The notes under the pieces: model-generated
Databases searched by the model: none
Seen by the model: the letters and a program-made list of their open reading frames with translations, nothing else
What the model was told of the DNA's origin: nothing
Assembly (NCBI GenBank): GCA_050288165.1
Contig: JBNKDG010000005.1
Location: 1-64,000 of the forward strand
Direction of reading: 5' to 3'
Length of the DNA stretch: 64,000 bases
Source of the DNA: JAPHTQ01 sp050288165
GTDB taxonomy: Bacteria > Pseudomonadota > Gammaproteobacteria > Thiohalomonadales > Thiohalomonadaceae
Shown: positions 1-8,029 of the stretch, one piece after another
Layout of the letters: every line of letters begins with the position of its first letter
How positions within the stretch are numbered: position 1 is the first letter of the stretch
Translations under genes and position numbers: made by a program

Positions 1-810
1 CAGTGCGTAATCACCAACAAAGGTGAGGCCGCGCAGGTAGGCCGGCAGTTCGCACACTGCTTCGCTCTCGCCGCTTTCGCGGTCAACCCTGAGCAATTTG
101 CCGTCACCGGAGTTGAGTACCCACAACTGGTCGCGATAGATGCGCGGTGAATGGGGCATGCAGAGTCCGCGCACAAAGATTTCATTACTCTGTACATCGA
201 TCAAAATACCGCCGCTGGCCTTGTTATCGCGCCAGCCGCCCGGCGTGTTGCTTTCGCCCAGGCAGGTCACGTAGCGCGGTTCACCGTTCCCCATCGCCAG
301 ACCGTTGAGGTGGCAGCGATCCTCCGGGGCGATCTCGCTGACAAAGGGCGGTTTCCATTTTGGGATAAAGGAGTGGCTGTCGCTCAGTTGTGCCAGGCAA
401 CTGAAACGGGTGTTGGCAAACCAGATGCCGTCGCTGCCAAAGGCAATGTCGTGGATATTGAGATCGGCTGTGTGCCATGTGGTGCGCGGCAGGTAGAGCG
501 CATCGTAACGGCCAGGTTCGAGGTAGTCATGCGCCAGCAGCGGATCGTTGGCGTGCACGGTGACATTGTTGCGGGTGGCGAGTATCAACCGGCTATCGCT
601 GATGTCGAGCCCCATCGGCTTGTCGTAGTGACGCATCAGCAGTGTCATCTGCCGACCGTCCCAGCCCATCAACAGCAGTTTACCCGCCTGATAGGTAGAG
701 ACAGCGATACTACCGCCGGATTGCGCCAGCCACTGCACAAAGCCCTGATCCGGGGCACACGCCACCGGATCGCCCTGCTTGCGTCCACTTGTAGATTTTA
801 CTGCTGCCAT
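1..810 (-). CDS. TIGR03032-family protein, C terminus cut by window edge
   Basis: The frame runs leftward from an ATG at 808-810 and stays open to base 1, so about 270 N-terminal residues are visible and the C terminus is missing. STYQAGKLL near residues 38-46 and EDRCHLNGLA near 163-172 are the conserved blocks I remember for the TIGR03032 (DUF4915) family. Its members are repeat-rich, propeller-like proteins of unestablished function. The text is rich in short beta-like segments and shows no signal peptide or membrane helix. It lies downstream of the BaeSR-like pair on the same strand with about 40 bases between, so it could be co-transcribed with that pair. The family call is fairly secure; the biochemical role is unknown. 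Confidence 0.8.
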   Translation of the reverse strand, partial: MAAVKSTSGRKQGDPVACAPDQGFVQWLAQSGGSIAVSTYQAGKLLLMGWDGRQMTLLMRHYDKPMGLDISDSRLILATRNNVTVHANDPLLAHDYLEPGRYDALYLPRTTWHTADLNIHDIAFGSDGIWFANTRFSCLAQLSDSHSFIPKWKPPFVSEIAPEDRCHLNGLAMGNGEPRYVTCLGESNTPGGWRDNKASGGILIDVQSNEIFVRGLCMPHSPRIYRDQLWVLNSGDGKLLRVDRESGESEAVCELPAYLRGLTFVGDYAL

Positions 811-852
811 ACTGAGTACCCTTCAAACCTCTGCTGTTACATCTGATCAAAA

Positions 853-1536
853 TCAGAGTTCCAATTTGTATCCCACCCCATAGACCGACTGTATCGGATC
901 CTGCTCTGGCATCACTTCTGCAAGTTTGTGGCGCAAGTTTTTGACGTGGGAGTCGATGCTGCGATCACTGACCACACGATAGTCGTCGTAGATAGCGTCG
1001 ATCAGTTGCTGACGGGAAAACACACGGCGTGGATTGTCTACCAGTTTCTGTAACAAACGGAATTCAGCCTGTGTCAGGGACAGCGATTTACCATTAACGG
1101 TTGCTTCCACTCTTTCCGCGTCCAGATGTAAACCAGGGAGTAACGGTTTTTCAAAACCTAATACACTACGACGCAATACTGCCTTCACTCGCGCCACAAC
1201 TTCACGCGGTTTAAATGGTTTACAGATATAGTCATCGGCGCCCAGATCCAGCCCGAGCAGGCGATCAATTTCATCGATCCGTGCCGTCACCATAATGATC
1301 GATACGTCGGAAAATGTGCGCACCTCACGACAGATGGTCAGACCATCGACAACCGGCAACATTAGATCGAGCAGGATTATCGCCGGAGGATTGTTGCGTA
1401 CCGCATCAATCACACCATCACCGCTGTGGCGCATCTCCACTTCGTAACCTTCGTTCAACAGATAATCGCGGAGCAACTCGGCCAGTTTGACCTCGTCTTC
1501 AACAATCAGCACACGAAGTGGTTTGTCACTGTTCAT
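853..1536 (-). CDS. baeR: OmpR-family response regulator, BaeR-like
   Basis: Two-component response regulator that would bind DNA after phosphorylation by the kinase encoded just upstream. The receiver domain covers about residues 8-120, with the acidic pair near E14-D15, phospho-acceptor D58, switch T85 and K107 (numbered from the GTG at 1539). The OmpR winged helix occupies the C-terminal half. The stretches IDRLLGLDLGADDYICKP and YDDYRVVSDRSIDSHVKNL closely match E. coli BaeR, which controls envelope-stress efflux genes. I chose the ATG at 1536 because AGGA sits 7 bases upstream; a GTG at 1539 is also in frame. It follows the kinase stop codon by about 10 bases, so the two form an operon. 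The target genes here are unknown. Confidence 0.85.
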   Translation of the reverse strand: MNSDKPLRVLIVEDEVKLAELLRDYLLNEGYEVEMRHSGDGVIDAVRNNPPAIILLDLMLPVVDGLTICREVRTFSDVSIIMVTARIDEIDRLLGLDLGADDYICKPFKPREVVARVKAVLRRSVLGFEKPLLPGLHLDAERVEATVNGKSLSLTQAEFRLLQKLVDNPRRVFSRQQLIDAIYDDYRVVSDRSIDSHVKNLRHKLAEVMPEQDPIQSVYGVGYKLEL

Positions 1537-1545
1537 CACTCTTTC

Positions 1546-3069
1546 CTAGACCTTTTCGATCGCAATCGTTACTGCCAGTCCACCTGATTCATTGGCCGCA
1601 ACGACACAGCCGTTGTGCGCCTCAACAATCGCTTTCACCAATGCCATGCCGAGGCCGGCACCACCAAAACTACGATTGCGCGAACTTTCCTCACGGCTGA
1701 AGCGATCAAATAGTGTTCCAAGTATGGCATCGCTCACGCCCGGACCGCTGTCGCTAATTTTCAGTATGGCCTGCCTGCTTTCACGCTGAAGTGTCACTGT
1801 CACGGTGCCGGGGGCATCGGCATAGCGCCAACAGTTCTCCAGTAGATTGAGAATCACCTGACGCAGGCGCAACGGATCGCCAAGAATCCTGGTGTGTGGC
1901 TCGAGTTCAACTTTTAACTCAAGCCCCCTGACTTCCAGTTTGCCGCGCATCGACTCAACCACTTCATTGATCTCTTCGTCCCACTCGATCAACCCCTTGT
2001 CGCAAACCAGCGCCCCGACATCGGCCAGCGCCAGTTGGTAGAGATCGTCTACCAGACGATTGAGATGTTCCATGCTGTTGCCCAGGTGTTCAAGCTGCGT
2101 GGTATTGAGTGGACGAATACCATCCTGCATCGCCTCGACCTCGGCAATCATGGTGCTCAACGGCGTGCGCAGTTCATGGGAGATGCTGGCCATACCTTCG
2201 CGGCGCATCTTCTCCGCACGCTCAAGTGCCTCGGCCAGTTCATTGAAATCACGGGCGAGGAGTCCCACTTCGTCCTGCCTGGTGGTCGGCAAGCGTACCG
2301 CGTAATCTCCCCCTGCCAGGGTGTGGAGGCTGCGGGTCAACCGTTGCAACGGGCGCAGAAAATGAAAGCCCAGCGGCAGGGCGATAATGATTGAGAACAG
2401 CAGAGCAGGTATCGCCGCCAGGTAGAAGGTACGCAACCGATCCTCGCGGAACTGCCGATTGATCCCCTGTGTCGGCACGGGGGTCGGTACCATCTTCAGC
2501 CAACCAACCTGTTGTCCCGCAGCGTTAATCGGCCAGGTTTCCATTTCCGTTTCATTGCGCAGTCGCAGCCCCGGCTGTCTGCTATCGCGCTGCATATCCA
2601 CCGCCTCATCGCCCACCAGTCCAGGCGGACCACCGAAAGGGGGACGGATAACAAGCCGTCCCTGCATATCAGTAACAGCGATACGCGGAATCATGGCAAG
2701 CACTTCTCTCGGGGGGCCTTCGCCGGGAGGGATGGACAAACCAAACGCTTCTGCAACCAGGCTGTGCCAGCCACCTGGCGTTTCACGCACAAATTCCCAG
2801 TTACCCCGCGCCGCGTAACGCTCACCCAGTAGTGTCGCTACCGGTGCCACCTGTTCCAGCTCGACCCGGCGCAGGTAGATCGAGAGATCGTCTTCAAAGG
2901 TCAAATAGACAGCCGTCACAAGCCCGCCGACCATCACGGCAAAGACCAGCAGGATCGAAAGCAGCAATTTCGGGATCAGGCCGATGTTCATTCTTTCAGC
3001 GTACACGGAAACATCGGTTGATGGCGAGTGTTGCATCCTGCTTTGGCGGTTCACTGAACTCAGGGACAT
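1546..3069 (-). CDS. baeS: Membrane sensor histidine kinase, BaeS-like
   Basis: Inner-membrane sensor kinase that should phosphorylate the adjacent regulator. The order is: a short N-terminal extension, a transmembrane helix (about residues 33-52), a periplasmic segment with a Pro/Gly-rich part, a second helix near 215-235, HAMP, then the dimerisation domain with the H-box SHELRTP and the ATPase domain with N-box NLLENCWRYA, DSGPGV and GLGMALVKA. All catalytic motifs are intact. An ATG at 3069 has AGGA 7 bases upstream. A downstream ATG at 2991 would start directly before the first membrane helix (MNIGLIPKLLLS) and give the more usual BaeS length, so the true start is uncertain. The sensed signal is not evident. 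Confidence 0.82.
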   Translation of the reverse strand: MSLSSVNRQSRMQHSPSTDVSVYAERMNIGLIPKLLLSILLVFAVMVGGLVTAVYLTFEDDLSIYLRRVELEQVAPVATLLGERYAARGNWEFVRETPGGWHSLVAEAFGLSIPPGEGPPREVLAMIPRIAVTDMQGRLVIRPPFGGPPGLVGDEAVDMQRDSRQPGLRLRNETEMETWPINAAGQQVGWLKMVPTPVPTQGINRQFREDRLRTFYLAAIPALLFSIIIALPLGFHFLRPLQRLTRSLHTLAGGDYAVRLPTTRQDEVGLLARDFNELAEALERAEKMRREGMASISHELRTPLSTMIAEVEAMQDGIRPLNTTQLEHLGNSMEHLNRLVDDLYQLALADVGALVCDKGLIEWDEEINEVVESMRGKLEVRGLELKVELEPHTRILGDPLRLRQVILNLLENCWRYADAPGTVTVTLQRESRQAILKISDSGPGVSDAILGTLFDRFSREESSRNRSFGGAGLGMALVKAIVEAHNGCVVAANESGGLAVTIAIEKV

Positions 3070-3072
3070 CAC

Positions 3073-3430
3073 CTTATCCTACAGCGGAGTCGAATTTGCA
3101 CATGTCAGATTTCCACAGCATTTTGTTTCAGGTTCAAGACTAGCGATCAAATATGGAGGAAGTGTGGAGGTACGGTATTTGATGAGCTTGCTGCCCTATT
3201 GCCGATGCTGTGTTTCCCTGTACAGTAAGCTACAATACGGCGGTTTCCCGTATCACTTGTATCACTACTGCCGGAGGATTGATGGATATTGTCATCAGCG
3301 CCGGCCTGCAACTTAACTAGACCACTCCCGGTCTGGCTGCAGGCAGCGGCCCACTCAACAGCTTTATCGCTACTGGATAGCGACGTCTCCGCACGTCGCC
3401 GCTATGATTTCGTTGAGAGGATGACTAACC
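3073..3430. other. Intergenic region between divergent baeS and rsgA
   Basis: About 360 bases without a convincing gene. It must hold the divergent promoters for the kinase operon and rsgA, but I found no clean -35/-10 pair. A 12-codon ATG frame at 3282-3320 follows GGAGG, and a GCGACGT/ACGTCGC hairpin lies near 3379-3396 before the rsgA ribosome binding site. Either could belong to a leader, but the evidence is thin. Confidence 0.4.
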
Positions 3431-4492
3431 ATGTCTATCGATTTTTCCCTGCTTCAGCCTCTGGGCTGGAGCAACCACTTTTCCGTCCAGCTCTCCCTTG
3501 AGCAATTCGACACAACGCGCCCGGCACGCATTGTCGGCGTAGAGCGCAGCCTCTATCGTGTCGATACTGGAGATGAGCAATTCACCGCCACGCTGGCGGG
3601 CATCTGGCGCCATCATCATGAAGAGGCTGAATCGCTACCCACGATCGGCGACTGGATCCTGCTACATCAACACGACCCGGTGATTATCGAACTGTTGGCG
3701 CGCCGTACCCTGATCGCAAGAAAGCGTGCAGGCAGCCATGACATTCAACCCATCGCGGCCAATCTCGATCTGTTGCTGATCGTCAGTGGCCTGGATGATG
3801 AGTTCAATGTTCACCGCATCGAACGCTATCTTGTCATGGCGGCACAGACCGATATCACCCCGCTGGTGCTACTGACCAAGGCGGATCTATGCCGTGATGC
3901 GCAAACTCATGTTGCAGAGGTGAGACGTCACCTGCCACCTCACGGTGACGTGATCGCCGTTAATGCCTTGCAGGATGATCTCATGGCGCAACTCGGGCCA
4001 TGGCTGACGCCCGGAACGACACTGGCACTGGTCGGTTCATCGGGTGTCGGCAAGTCCACCATCGTCAACAATCTCTCCGGTAACGAGTTGCAACGTACCC
4101 AGGCAACACGGAGTGATGCCAAGGGACGCCACACCACCACCTCACGTTCACTGTTTCGTTTGCCCGGTGGACTTTGCATTATCGATGTTCCCGGTATGCG
4201 CGAGGTCGGTCTGGCGCCGGAGGGCGGTGTAGACAAGCAGTTTCAGGATATTGGCAGATATGCAGAAAACTGTCGTTACAGCGACTGCACCCACCAGCAG
4301 GAACCGGGTTGTGCGGTCAGGGAAGCGGTCGAGAGTGGTGAGTTGTCACAGGATGTCTGGCAACACTATCTGAAGTTACTCGCCGAGGAACGCCACAATA
4401 TCGCCGAGCATGAGCGCCGACGTCAGGGTAGAGTACTCGGAAGAATGATTCGCAATGCAAATGCGATAAAGGAAAAGAGTGGCAAACGATAA
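3431..4492 (+). CDS. rsgA: Small ribosomal subunit biogenesis GTPase RsgA
   Basis: Circularly permuted GTPase that helps late maturation of the 30S subunit. The N-terminal OB-like region covers about residues 30-95. G4 is TKAD at 149-152, the P-loop GSSGVGKST is at 202-210 and G3 DVPG is at 252-255, which is the permuted order diagnostic of the family. A C-terminal zinc knuckle uses C281, C286, H288 and C294. The length of 353 residues is normal. The start has GAGAGG about 8 bases upstream. It is transcribed alone and convergent with the ECF sigma gene to its right. Confidence 0.95.
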   Translation: MSIDFSLLQPLGWSNHFSVQLSLEQFDTTRPARIVGVERSLYRVDTGDEQFTATLAGIWRHHHEEAESLPTIGDWILLHQHDPVIIELLARRTLIARKRAGSHDIQPIAANLDLLLIVSGLDDEFNVHRIERYLVMAAQTDITPLVLLTKADLCRDAQTHVAEVRRHLPPHGDVIAVNALQDDLMAQLGPWLTPGTTLALVGSSGVGKSTIVNNLSGNELQRTQATRSDAKGRHTTTSRSLFRLPGGLCIIDVPGMREVGLAPEGGVDKQFQDIGRYAENCRYSDCTHQQEPGCAVREAVESGELSQDVWQHYLKLLAEERHNIAEHERRRQGRVLGRMIRNANAIKEKSGKR

Positions 4493-4509
4493 CTTAAACT
4501 AGAAAGGCA

Positions 4510-4569
4510 TTAACGCGGAGGGATTGAGGATGAGAGGAAACTAACGCAAATCTCAATCCTTCCGCTTAA
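4510..4569. terminator. Inverted repeat between convergent rsgA and ECF gene
   Basis: The left arm 4510-4528 (TTAACGCGGAGGGATTGAG) pairs with the right arm 4552-4569 (CTCAATCCTTCCGCTTAA) with one bulge and one mismatch. The right arm contains the stop codon of the leftward sigma gene. The position between two converging genes suits a bidirectional terminator, although no long T-run follows. Confidence 0.55.
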
Positions 4570-5126
4570 TCCTGTTTTTTATCACAGCGGAAAACGTTTT
4601 CCCGATCCGTGTAGAAGTTACAACGATTATCCAGTGCATCCTGCAAACGTTTGCGTGCCCGATGAATACGGATCTTGGCGTTCGCCAGCGAACAGCCGAG
4701 CACCTCAGCGACCGCCTTCTCACTAAACCCTTCCAGATCTTTCAGCACCAGTGCCGCACGATACTCATCGGGCAAAGTATCGATCACCTGACGGATACAG
4801 GCGTTCATCTCATCCACGACAAACTGCTGCTCCAGCGATAGAGCATCGACAGGCAGCAGAGTTTCGTCTTCAAACTCCGTCTCCACTACCTGCCTGCCGC
4901 TGCGCCGATAGTGATCCGCAGCAACCCGGGTTGCGATGGTGATCGCCCAGGTCTTGAGTGACGAGCGTCCGTCGAACTCCGGCAAACCGCGTGTCACACG
5001 GAGCAGTGTTTCCTGGGCGAGATCCTGTGCCAGCTGCTCATCACCACAATAGTGGCGCAGATAGAGAAGCACCGGTTCAGCAACCTGATCCACCGCAGAC
5101 GCTAGTTCATCCTTTGCTTTCATCAT
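4566..5126 (-). CDS. ECF sigma factor with C-terminal Cys-containing tail
   Basis: Sigma-70 family extracytoplasmic-function sigma factor. Region 2 covers about residues 15-80 (DLAQETLLRVTRG, SSLKTWAITIATRVAADHYR) and region 4 about 110-165 (LPDEYRAALVLKDLEGFSEKA followed by a recognition helix with KIRIHRARKRL). After region 4 there is a tail with two cysteines 12 residues apart (C169 and C181). I remember similar tails in some ECF proteins, but their role is unproven. ATG codons at 5126 and 5123 are both possible. The gene sits 29 bases after an AhpD-like CxxC protein in the same operon, with no anti-sigma gene. That suggests a redox-linked circuit in which the CxxC protein or the tail is the sensor. 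This is inference. Confidence 0.85.
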   Translation of the reverse strand: MMKAKDELASAVDQVAEPVLLYLRHYCGDEQLAQDLAQETLLRVTRGLPEFDGRSSLKTWAITIATRVAADHYRRSGRQVVETEFEDETLLPVDALSLEQQFVVDEMNACIRQVIDTLPDEYRAALVLKDLEGFSEKAVAEVLGCSLANAKIRIHRARKRLQDALDNRCNFYTDRENVFRCDKKQD

Positions 5127-5155
5127 CGAAACCCGGATTTGTTGTCACGGCATGC

Positions 5156-5443
5156 CTAACAGCACGCCCCTTTCTTCTCTGCCTGACCGCTCAGTTTGGC
5201 ACAGGCATTACCCTTCTCGACCAGCGCAGAACCGGAAACCAGCGCCTGCGCCACATCCAGTACCTTGTCCGCGGGCACCTGGCGCACCTTATCCGCCAGC
5301 GCCAGCGCCTCGGTCAGCTCTGCATCGCTCAACCCGGCTTCCCGGGCTTTGGGAATATGGTATTCGACACAGGGAACACAGTTTGATGCCACCGCAGCAC
5401 CGAGGGCAACGAGTTCACAATCACGAGCGGTAAGTTGAGTCAT
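5156..5443 (-). CDS. Carboxymuconolactone decarboxylase / AhpD-like protein
   Basis: Small all-helical protein of the CMD/AhpD superfamily. ASNCVPCVEYH contains the C24-x-x-C27 pair and H31 (numbered from the ATG at 5449) that form the thiol peroxidase-type redox site in AhpD relatives. It also ends in an unusual Cys-Cys (C96-C97) preceded by another Cys at 83. I prefer the ATG at 5443, which has GGAG 7 bases upstream; the ATG at 5449 is too close to it. It is the first gene of an operon with the ECF sigma factor. The likely role is a disulfide reductase or redox partner of that sigma factor, not a catabolic decarboxylase. Confidence 0.82.
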   Translation of the reverse strand: MTQLTARDCELVALGAAVASNCVPCVEYHIPKAREAGLSDAELTEALALADKVRQVPADKVLDVAQALVSGSALVEKGNACAKLSGQAEKKGACC

Positions 5444-5505
5444 TATCATTCTCCATCTTCAGGGTTTAAACCGGACTGACCGGCGATTGGTGTTACCCCT
5501 GCTTA

Positions 5506-5532
5506 GACGTCGGAGGCGATGCAAAAGATACA
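5506..5532 (-). promoter_or_regulatory. Possible ECF-type promoter of the CMD-sigma operon
   Basis: On the minus strand, TGTATC (5532-5527) is followed after 17 bases by CGTC (5509-5506), about 60 bases before the CMD start. CGTC is a common ECF -10 core, so this could be an autoregulated promoter. The match is short and was found by eye. Confidence 0.3.
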
Positions 5533-5580
5533 CCCTGGAATTGATGGCGCCAAAAATGCTCGTGACGGAGGAGATGAACT

Positions 5581-7812
5581 CTAGAAAAAGGTAAAAGTCC
5601 TGCCAATAAACAGATAGGTTGCGCTACGTTCACCCTCGGCAAAACCCTGTGCAAGGTAGATGGGGCCTATGGGTGAATCGACCGAAAAAATAATACTCCC
5701 TGCCGTGAGCAATGAGTCGGCACTAATGTCACTCCGATCATTCCAGACATTCCCTGCCTCCAGTGAGGCCCCAATATAGATCGGCACTTTTAGAACCGAG
5801 CGACTCTCTCCCAATTCTTTCATATATATCATTCGTACCAGCCCCGCGTAGCGGCCTGCCAGTTCTGATTTATGGTAACCGGAGAGATTAAAGAAACCGC
5901 CGATTGAGAAGGCGTTATCGGCCGGCACGTCCGCATTGACCACGCCTGCAATCCCTCCCCAGAGCATAACGGTATGCTTATTCCATGTGCCTGCCCAAAT
6001 AGCATTGGCATGCAATGCGTCATATTCAAAGTCCGCACCGAGATCCGTTCTGCTGGATTGCCATGAAATATTGGCCAACGCACCGGAGCGGGGAAAGTTG
6101 ACGCTATCGAGTTGATCGTATCCGAAACTAGCCTCCCAAACGCCAGAGTGGAAGTTCTGTCCGGGATTCGATAGATCGCCTATGTAGGTGCTGGTATTAC
6201 CAGTACCTGTGGATGCACTGATCTCAAATTGCCCCCAGCTTCCAAGTTGACGTCCTACGGAGAGGGAAGCAATGGAAGATGAAACCTTTAGATCCGCCAC
6301 CTGCTGACCAGATTCATACCTTCCTATATGTGTCTCGGAATGAGCGAGCAGGGAGCGGATATAGTAACGAAGGTGATTATCAAGCGGTTGGTACAGTTCC
6401 GTGGCTATCTGCTGGTCGTGGCCCACCTGAAGCTTAGTGCGCCACTCACCACCAAGACTGTTAATCGGTGTCATCGTATGACCGGTTGCGAAATTGAACG
6501 TACCCGTTCCCTCAAAATTGCTTTCCATATTCAGACCAAATCGCAGATAGTTTGGGCCCCACCCCTTCTCTTTTGCTTCAATGAGCAGATCCGTCTGCGA
6601 CTCGTTCTGCACGACATCATAGTCGACGCTTTCGAATATATTCAGCCCATACAACTGCTCAATATCCTTTTCCAACGCCACCGGATCGAGCGTACTTCCC
6701 TCATCGGCAGTGATAAACGATTTGAGCACATCGATACTCAGCGGTGACCGGTTATCAATGATGATATTGTCGATACTCGGTGGCTTTATGTTCCTTTGTC
6801 GAACTGAACTCAAGTAGTCCGCATAGCGACTCTCGGAAACTGAAATATTTTTCAGCTTATTCGCGTTCTGATTCGCCGCCGCCACTCCGATATCAATCAT
6901 TTCCGACACGCGCCAGAAGTCCGTTGAGGAATAGCCATCCAGGGCAGGCTGTATCAATACGTCATTGGCCCCAAGCGTCTTCAGTTGCTCTGCGGTGTTG
7001 CGCTGTATGTTGAACCCCAATATCTGATTCATGATACTGAGAGGTGATGAAAGCCCATCTCGCCCCTGCAGTTCACCACTCAGATCGACTGCGATCACAA
7101 TATCGGCACCCAGTTCGCGCGCCAGATTGATCGGGATATTGCGCGCAAAACCGCCGTCAACCAATAGCATGCCATTCCACTCAACCGGTACGAACACACC
7201 AGGAATCGCCATACTGGCCAGCATCGCCGTGGAAAGGCTTCCTTTTCCCATGGCAACCGCTTCACCACTCTCAATATTCGCGGCGATTGCACGAAATTTG
7301 ATCGGGAATTCATCAAAGTCTTTTGGTGCGGAAAGCGTAAGTGATTTCAGTCTCAGCTTCAGCGGTTGACCCTGCAGCAGCCCTTTCGGCAACACCACTC
7401 TCCCATCCTTGATACCCACTTCTTTTTTAATCATGAAGTTGAGATCGTCCTGTTTGCGGCGGAAACTGCGATTCTCCCGCTGCGGTTCATCGCGGAATAC
7501 CGCGTCCCAGTCCGTCTCCTTAACCATTTTCTCTATCTCATCAACGGAATATCCAGAGGCATATAAGCCGCCGACGATGGCACCCATGCTGGTGCCGGTA
7601 ATGACATCAATGGGAATACGATGTTGCTCGAGGACTTTAAGTACACCGATATGCGAAATGCCACGGGCGCCACCACCACTTAAAACCAAACCGATGGTCG
7701 GGCGCTTTTTAGATTCCTTGGCCTGTGCAGGTTCTGCAGCAATCCACCCCGAGTTAGAGAGCAGGCCAAAGGCTAATAGGGTGATACCTATGCGTTTGAG
7801 ATCACAGAGCAT
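5581..7812 (-). CDS. Patatin-like phospholipase fused to POTRA and outer-membrane barrel (PlpD-like)
   Basis: A 743-residue exported protein. A signal peptide (about residues 1-26, hydrophobic core ITLLAFGLL) precedes a patatin domain with oxyanion motif GGGARG at 46-51, nucleophile S75 in GTSMG and the catalytic Asp D219 in VDGG, so the Ser-Asp dyad is intact. A POTRA-like segment follows (about 340-420), then a long beta-rich C terminus ending in Phe-Phe, typical of a 16-strand Omp85-type barrel. This is the layout of type Vd autotransporters such as Pseudomonas PlpD, which export a phospholipase A1 through their own barrel. It is monocistronic. The substrate and whether the lipase is released are not visible. 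Confidence 0.88.
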   Translation of the reverse strand: MLCDLKRIGITLLAFGLLSNSGWIAAEPAQAKESKKRPTIGLVLSGGGARGISHIGVLKVLEQHRIPIDVITGTSMGAIVGGLYASGYSVDEIEKMVKETDWDAVFRDEPQRENRSFRRKQDDLNFMIKKEVGIKDGRVVLPKGLLQGQPLKLRLKSLTLSAPKDFDEFPIKFRAIAANIESGEAVAMGKGSLSTAMLASMAIPGVFVPVEWNGMLLVDGGFARNIPINLARELGADIVIAVDLSGELQGRDGLSSPLSIMNQILGFNIQRNTAEQLKTLGANDVLIQPALDGYSSTDFWRVSEMIDIGVAAANQNANKLKNISVSESRYADYLSSVRQRNIKPPSIDNIIIDNRSPLSIDVLKSFITADEGSTLDPVALEKDIEQLYGLNIFESVDYDVVQNESQTDLLIEAKEKGWGPNYLRFGLNMESNFEGTGTFNFATGHTMTPINSLGGEWRTKLQVGHDQQIATELYQPLDNHLRYYIRSLLAHSETHIGRYESGQQVADLKVSSSIASLSVGRQLGSWGQFEISASTGTGNTSTYIGDLSNPGQNFHSGVWEASFGYDQLDSVNFPRSGALANISWQSSRTDLGADFEYDALHANAIWAGTWNKHTVMLWGGIAGVVNADVPADNAFSIGGFFNLSGYHKSELAGRYAGLVRMIYMKELGESRSVLKVPIYIGASLEAGNVWNDRSDISADSLLTAGSIIFSVDSPIGPIYLAQGFAEGERSATYLFIGRTFTFF

Positions 7813-8029
7813 CCGAGTGAGTGCGTTAGTGTGAAAGAGATATGTTGGAATTAAATCGGGTAGAGCCCATAACTTGATGCAAGTTGCGGAATCTACGCGA
7901 TATTTACCTCAGACGTTAAAGGCTTTACCGGGCATTATCAACCACAAAATTTTTTTGAGGCTCCTTAACCCCACTCACCCATCCGCTGCGTTACCCCCTA
8001 ATGACAACCAACAAAAGGGAGATCCCATC

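Noticed and set aside
151..846. A 231-codon rightward frame
   Set aside because: The leftward TIGR03032-type reading across the same bases has clear family motifs.
3282..3320. A 12-codon leader peptide before rsgA
   Set aside because: ATG follows GGAGG closely, but the peptide has no attenuator pattern and 12 codons arise often by chance.
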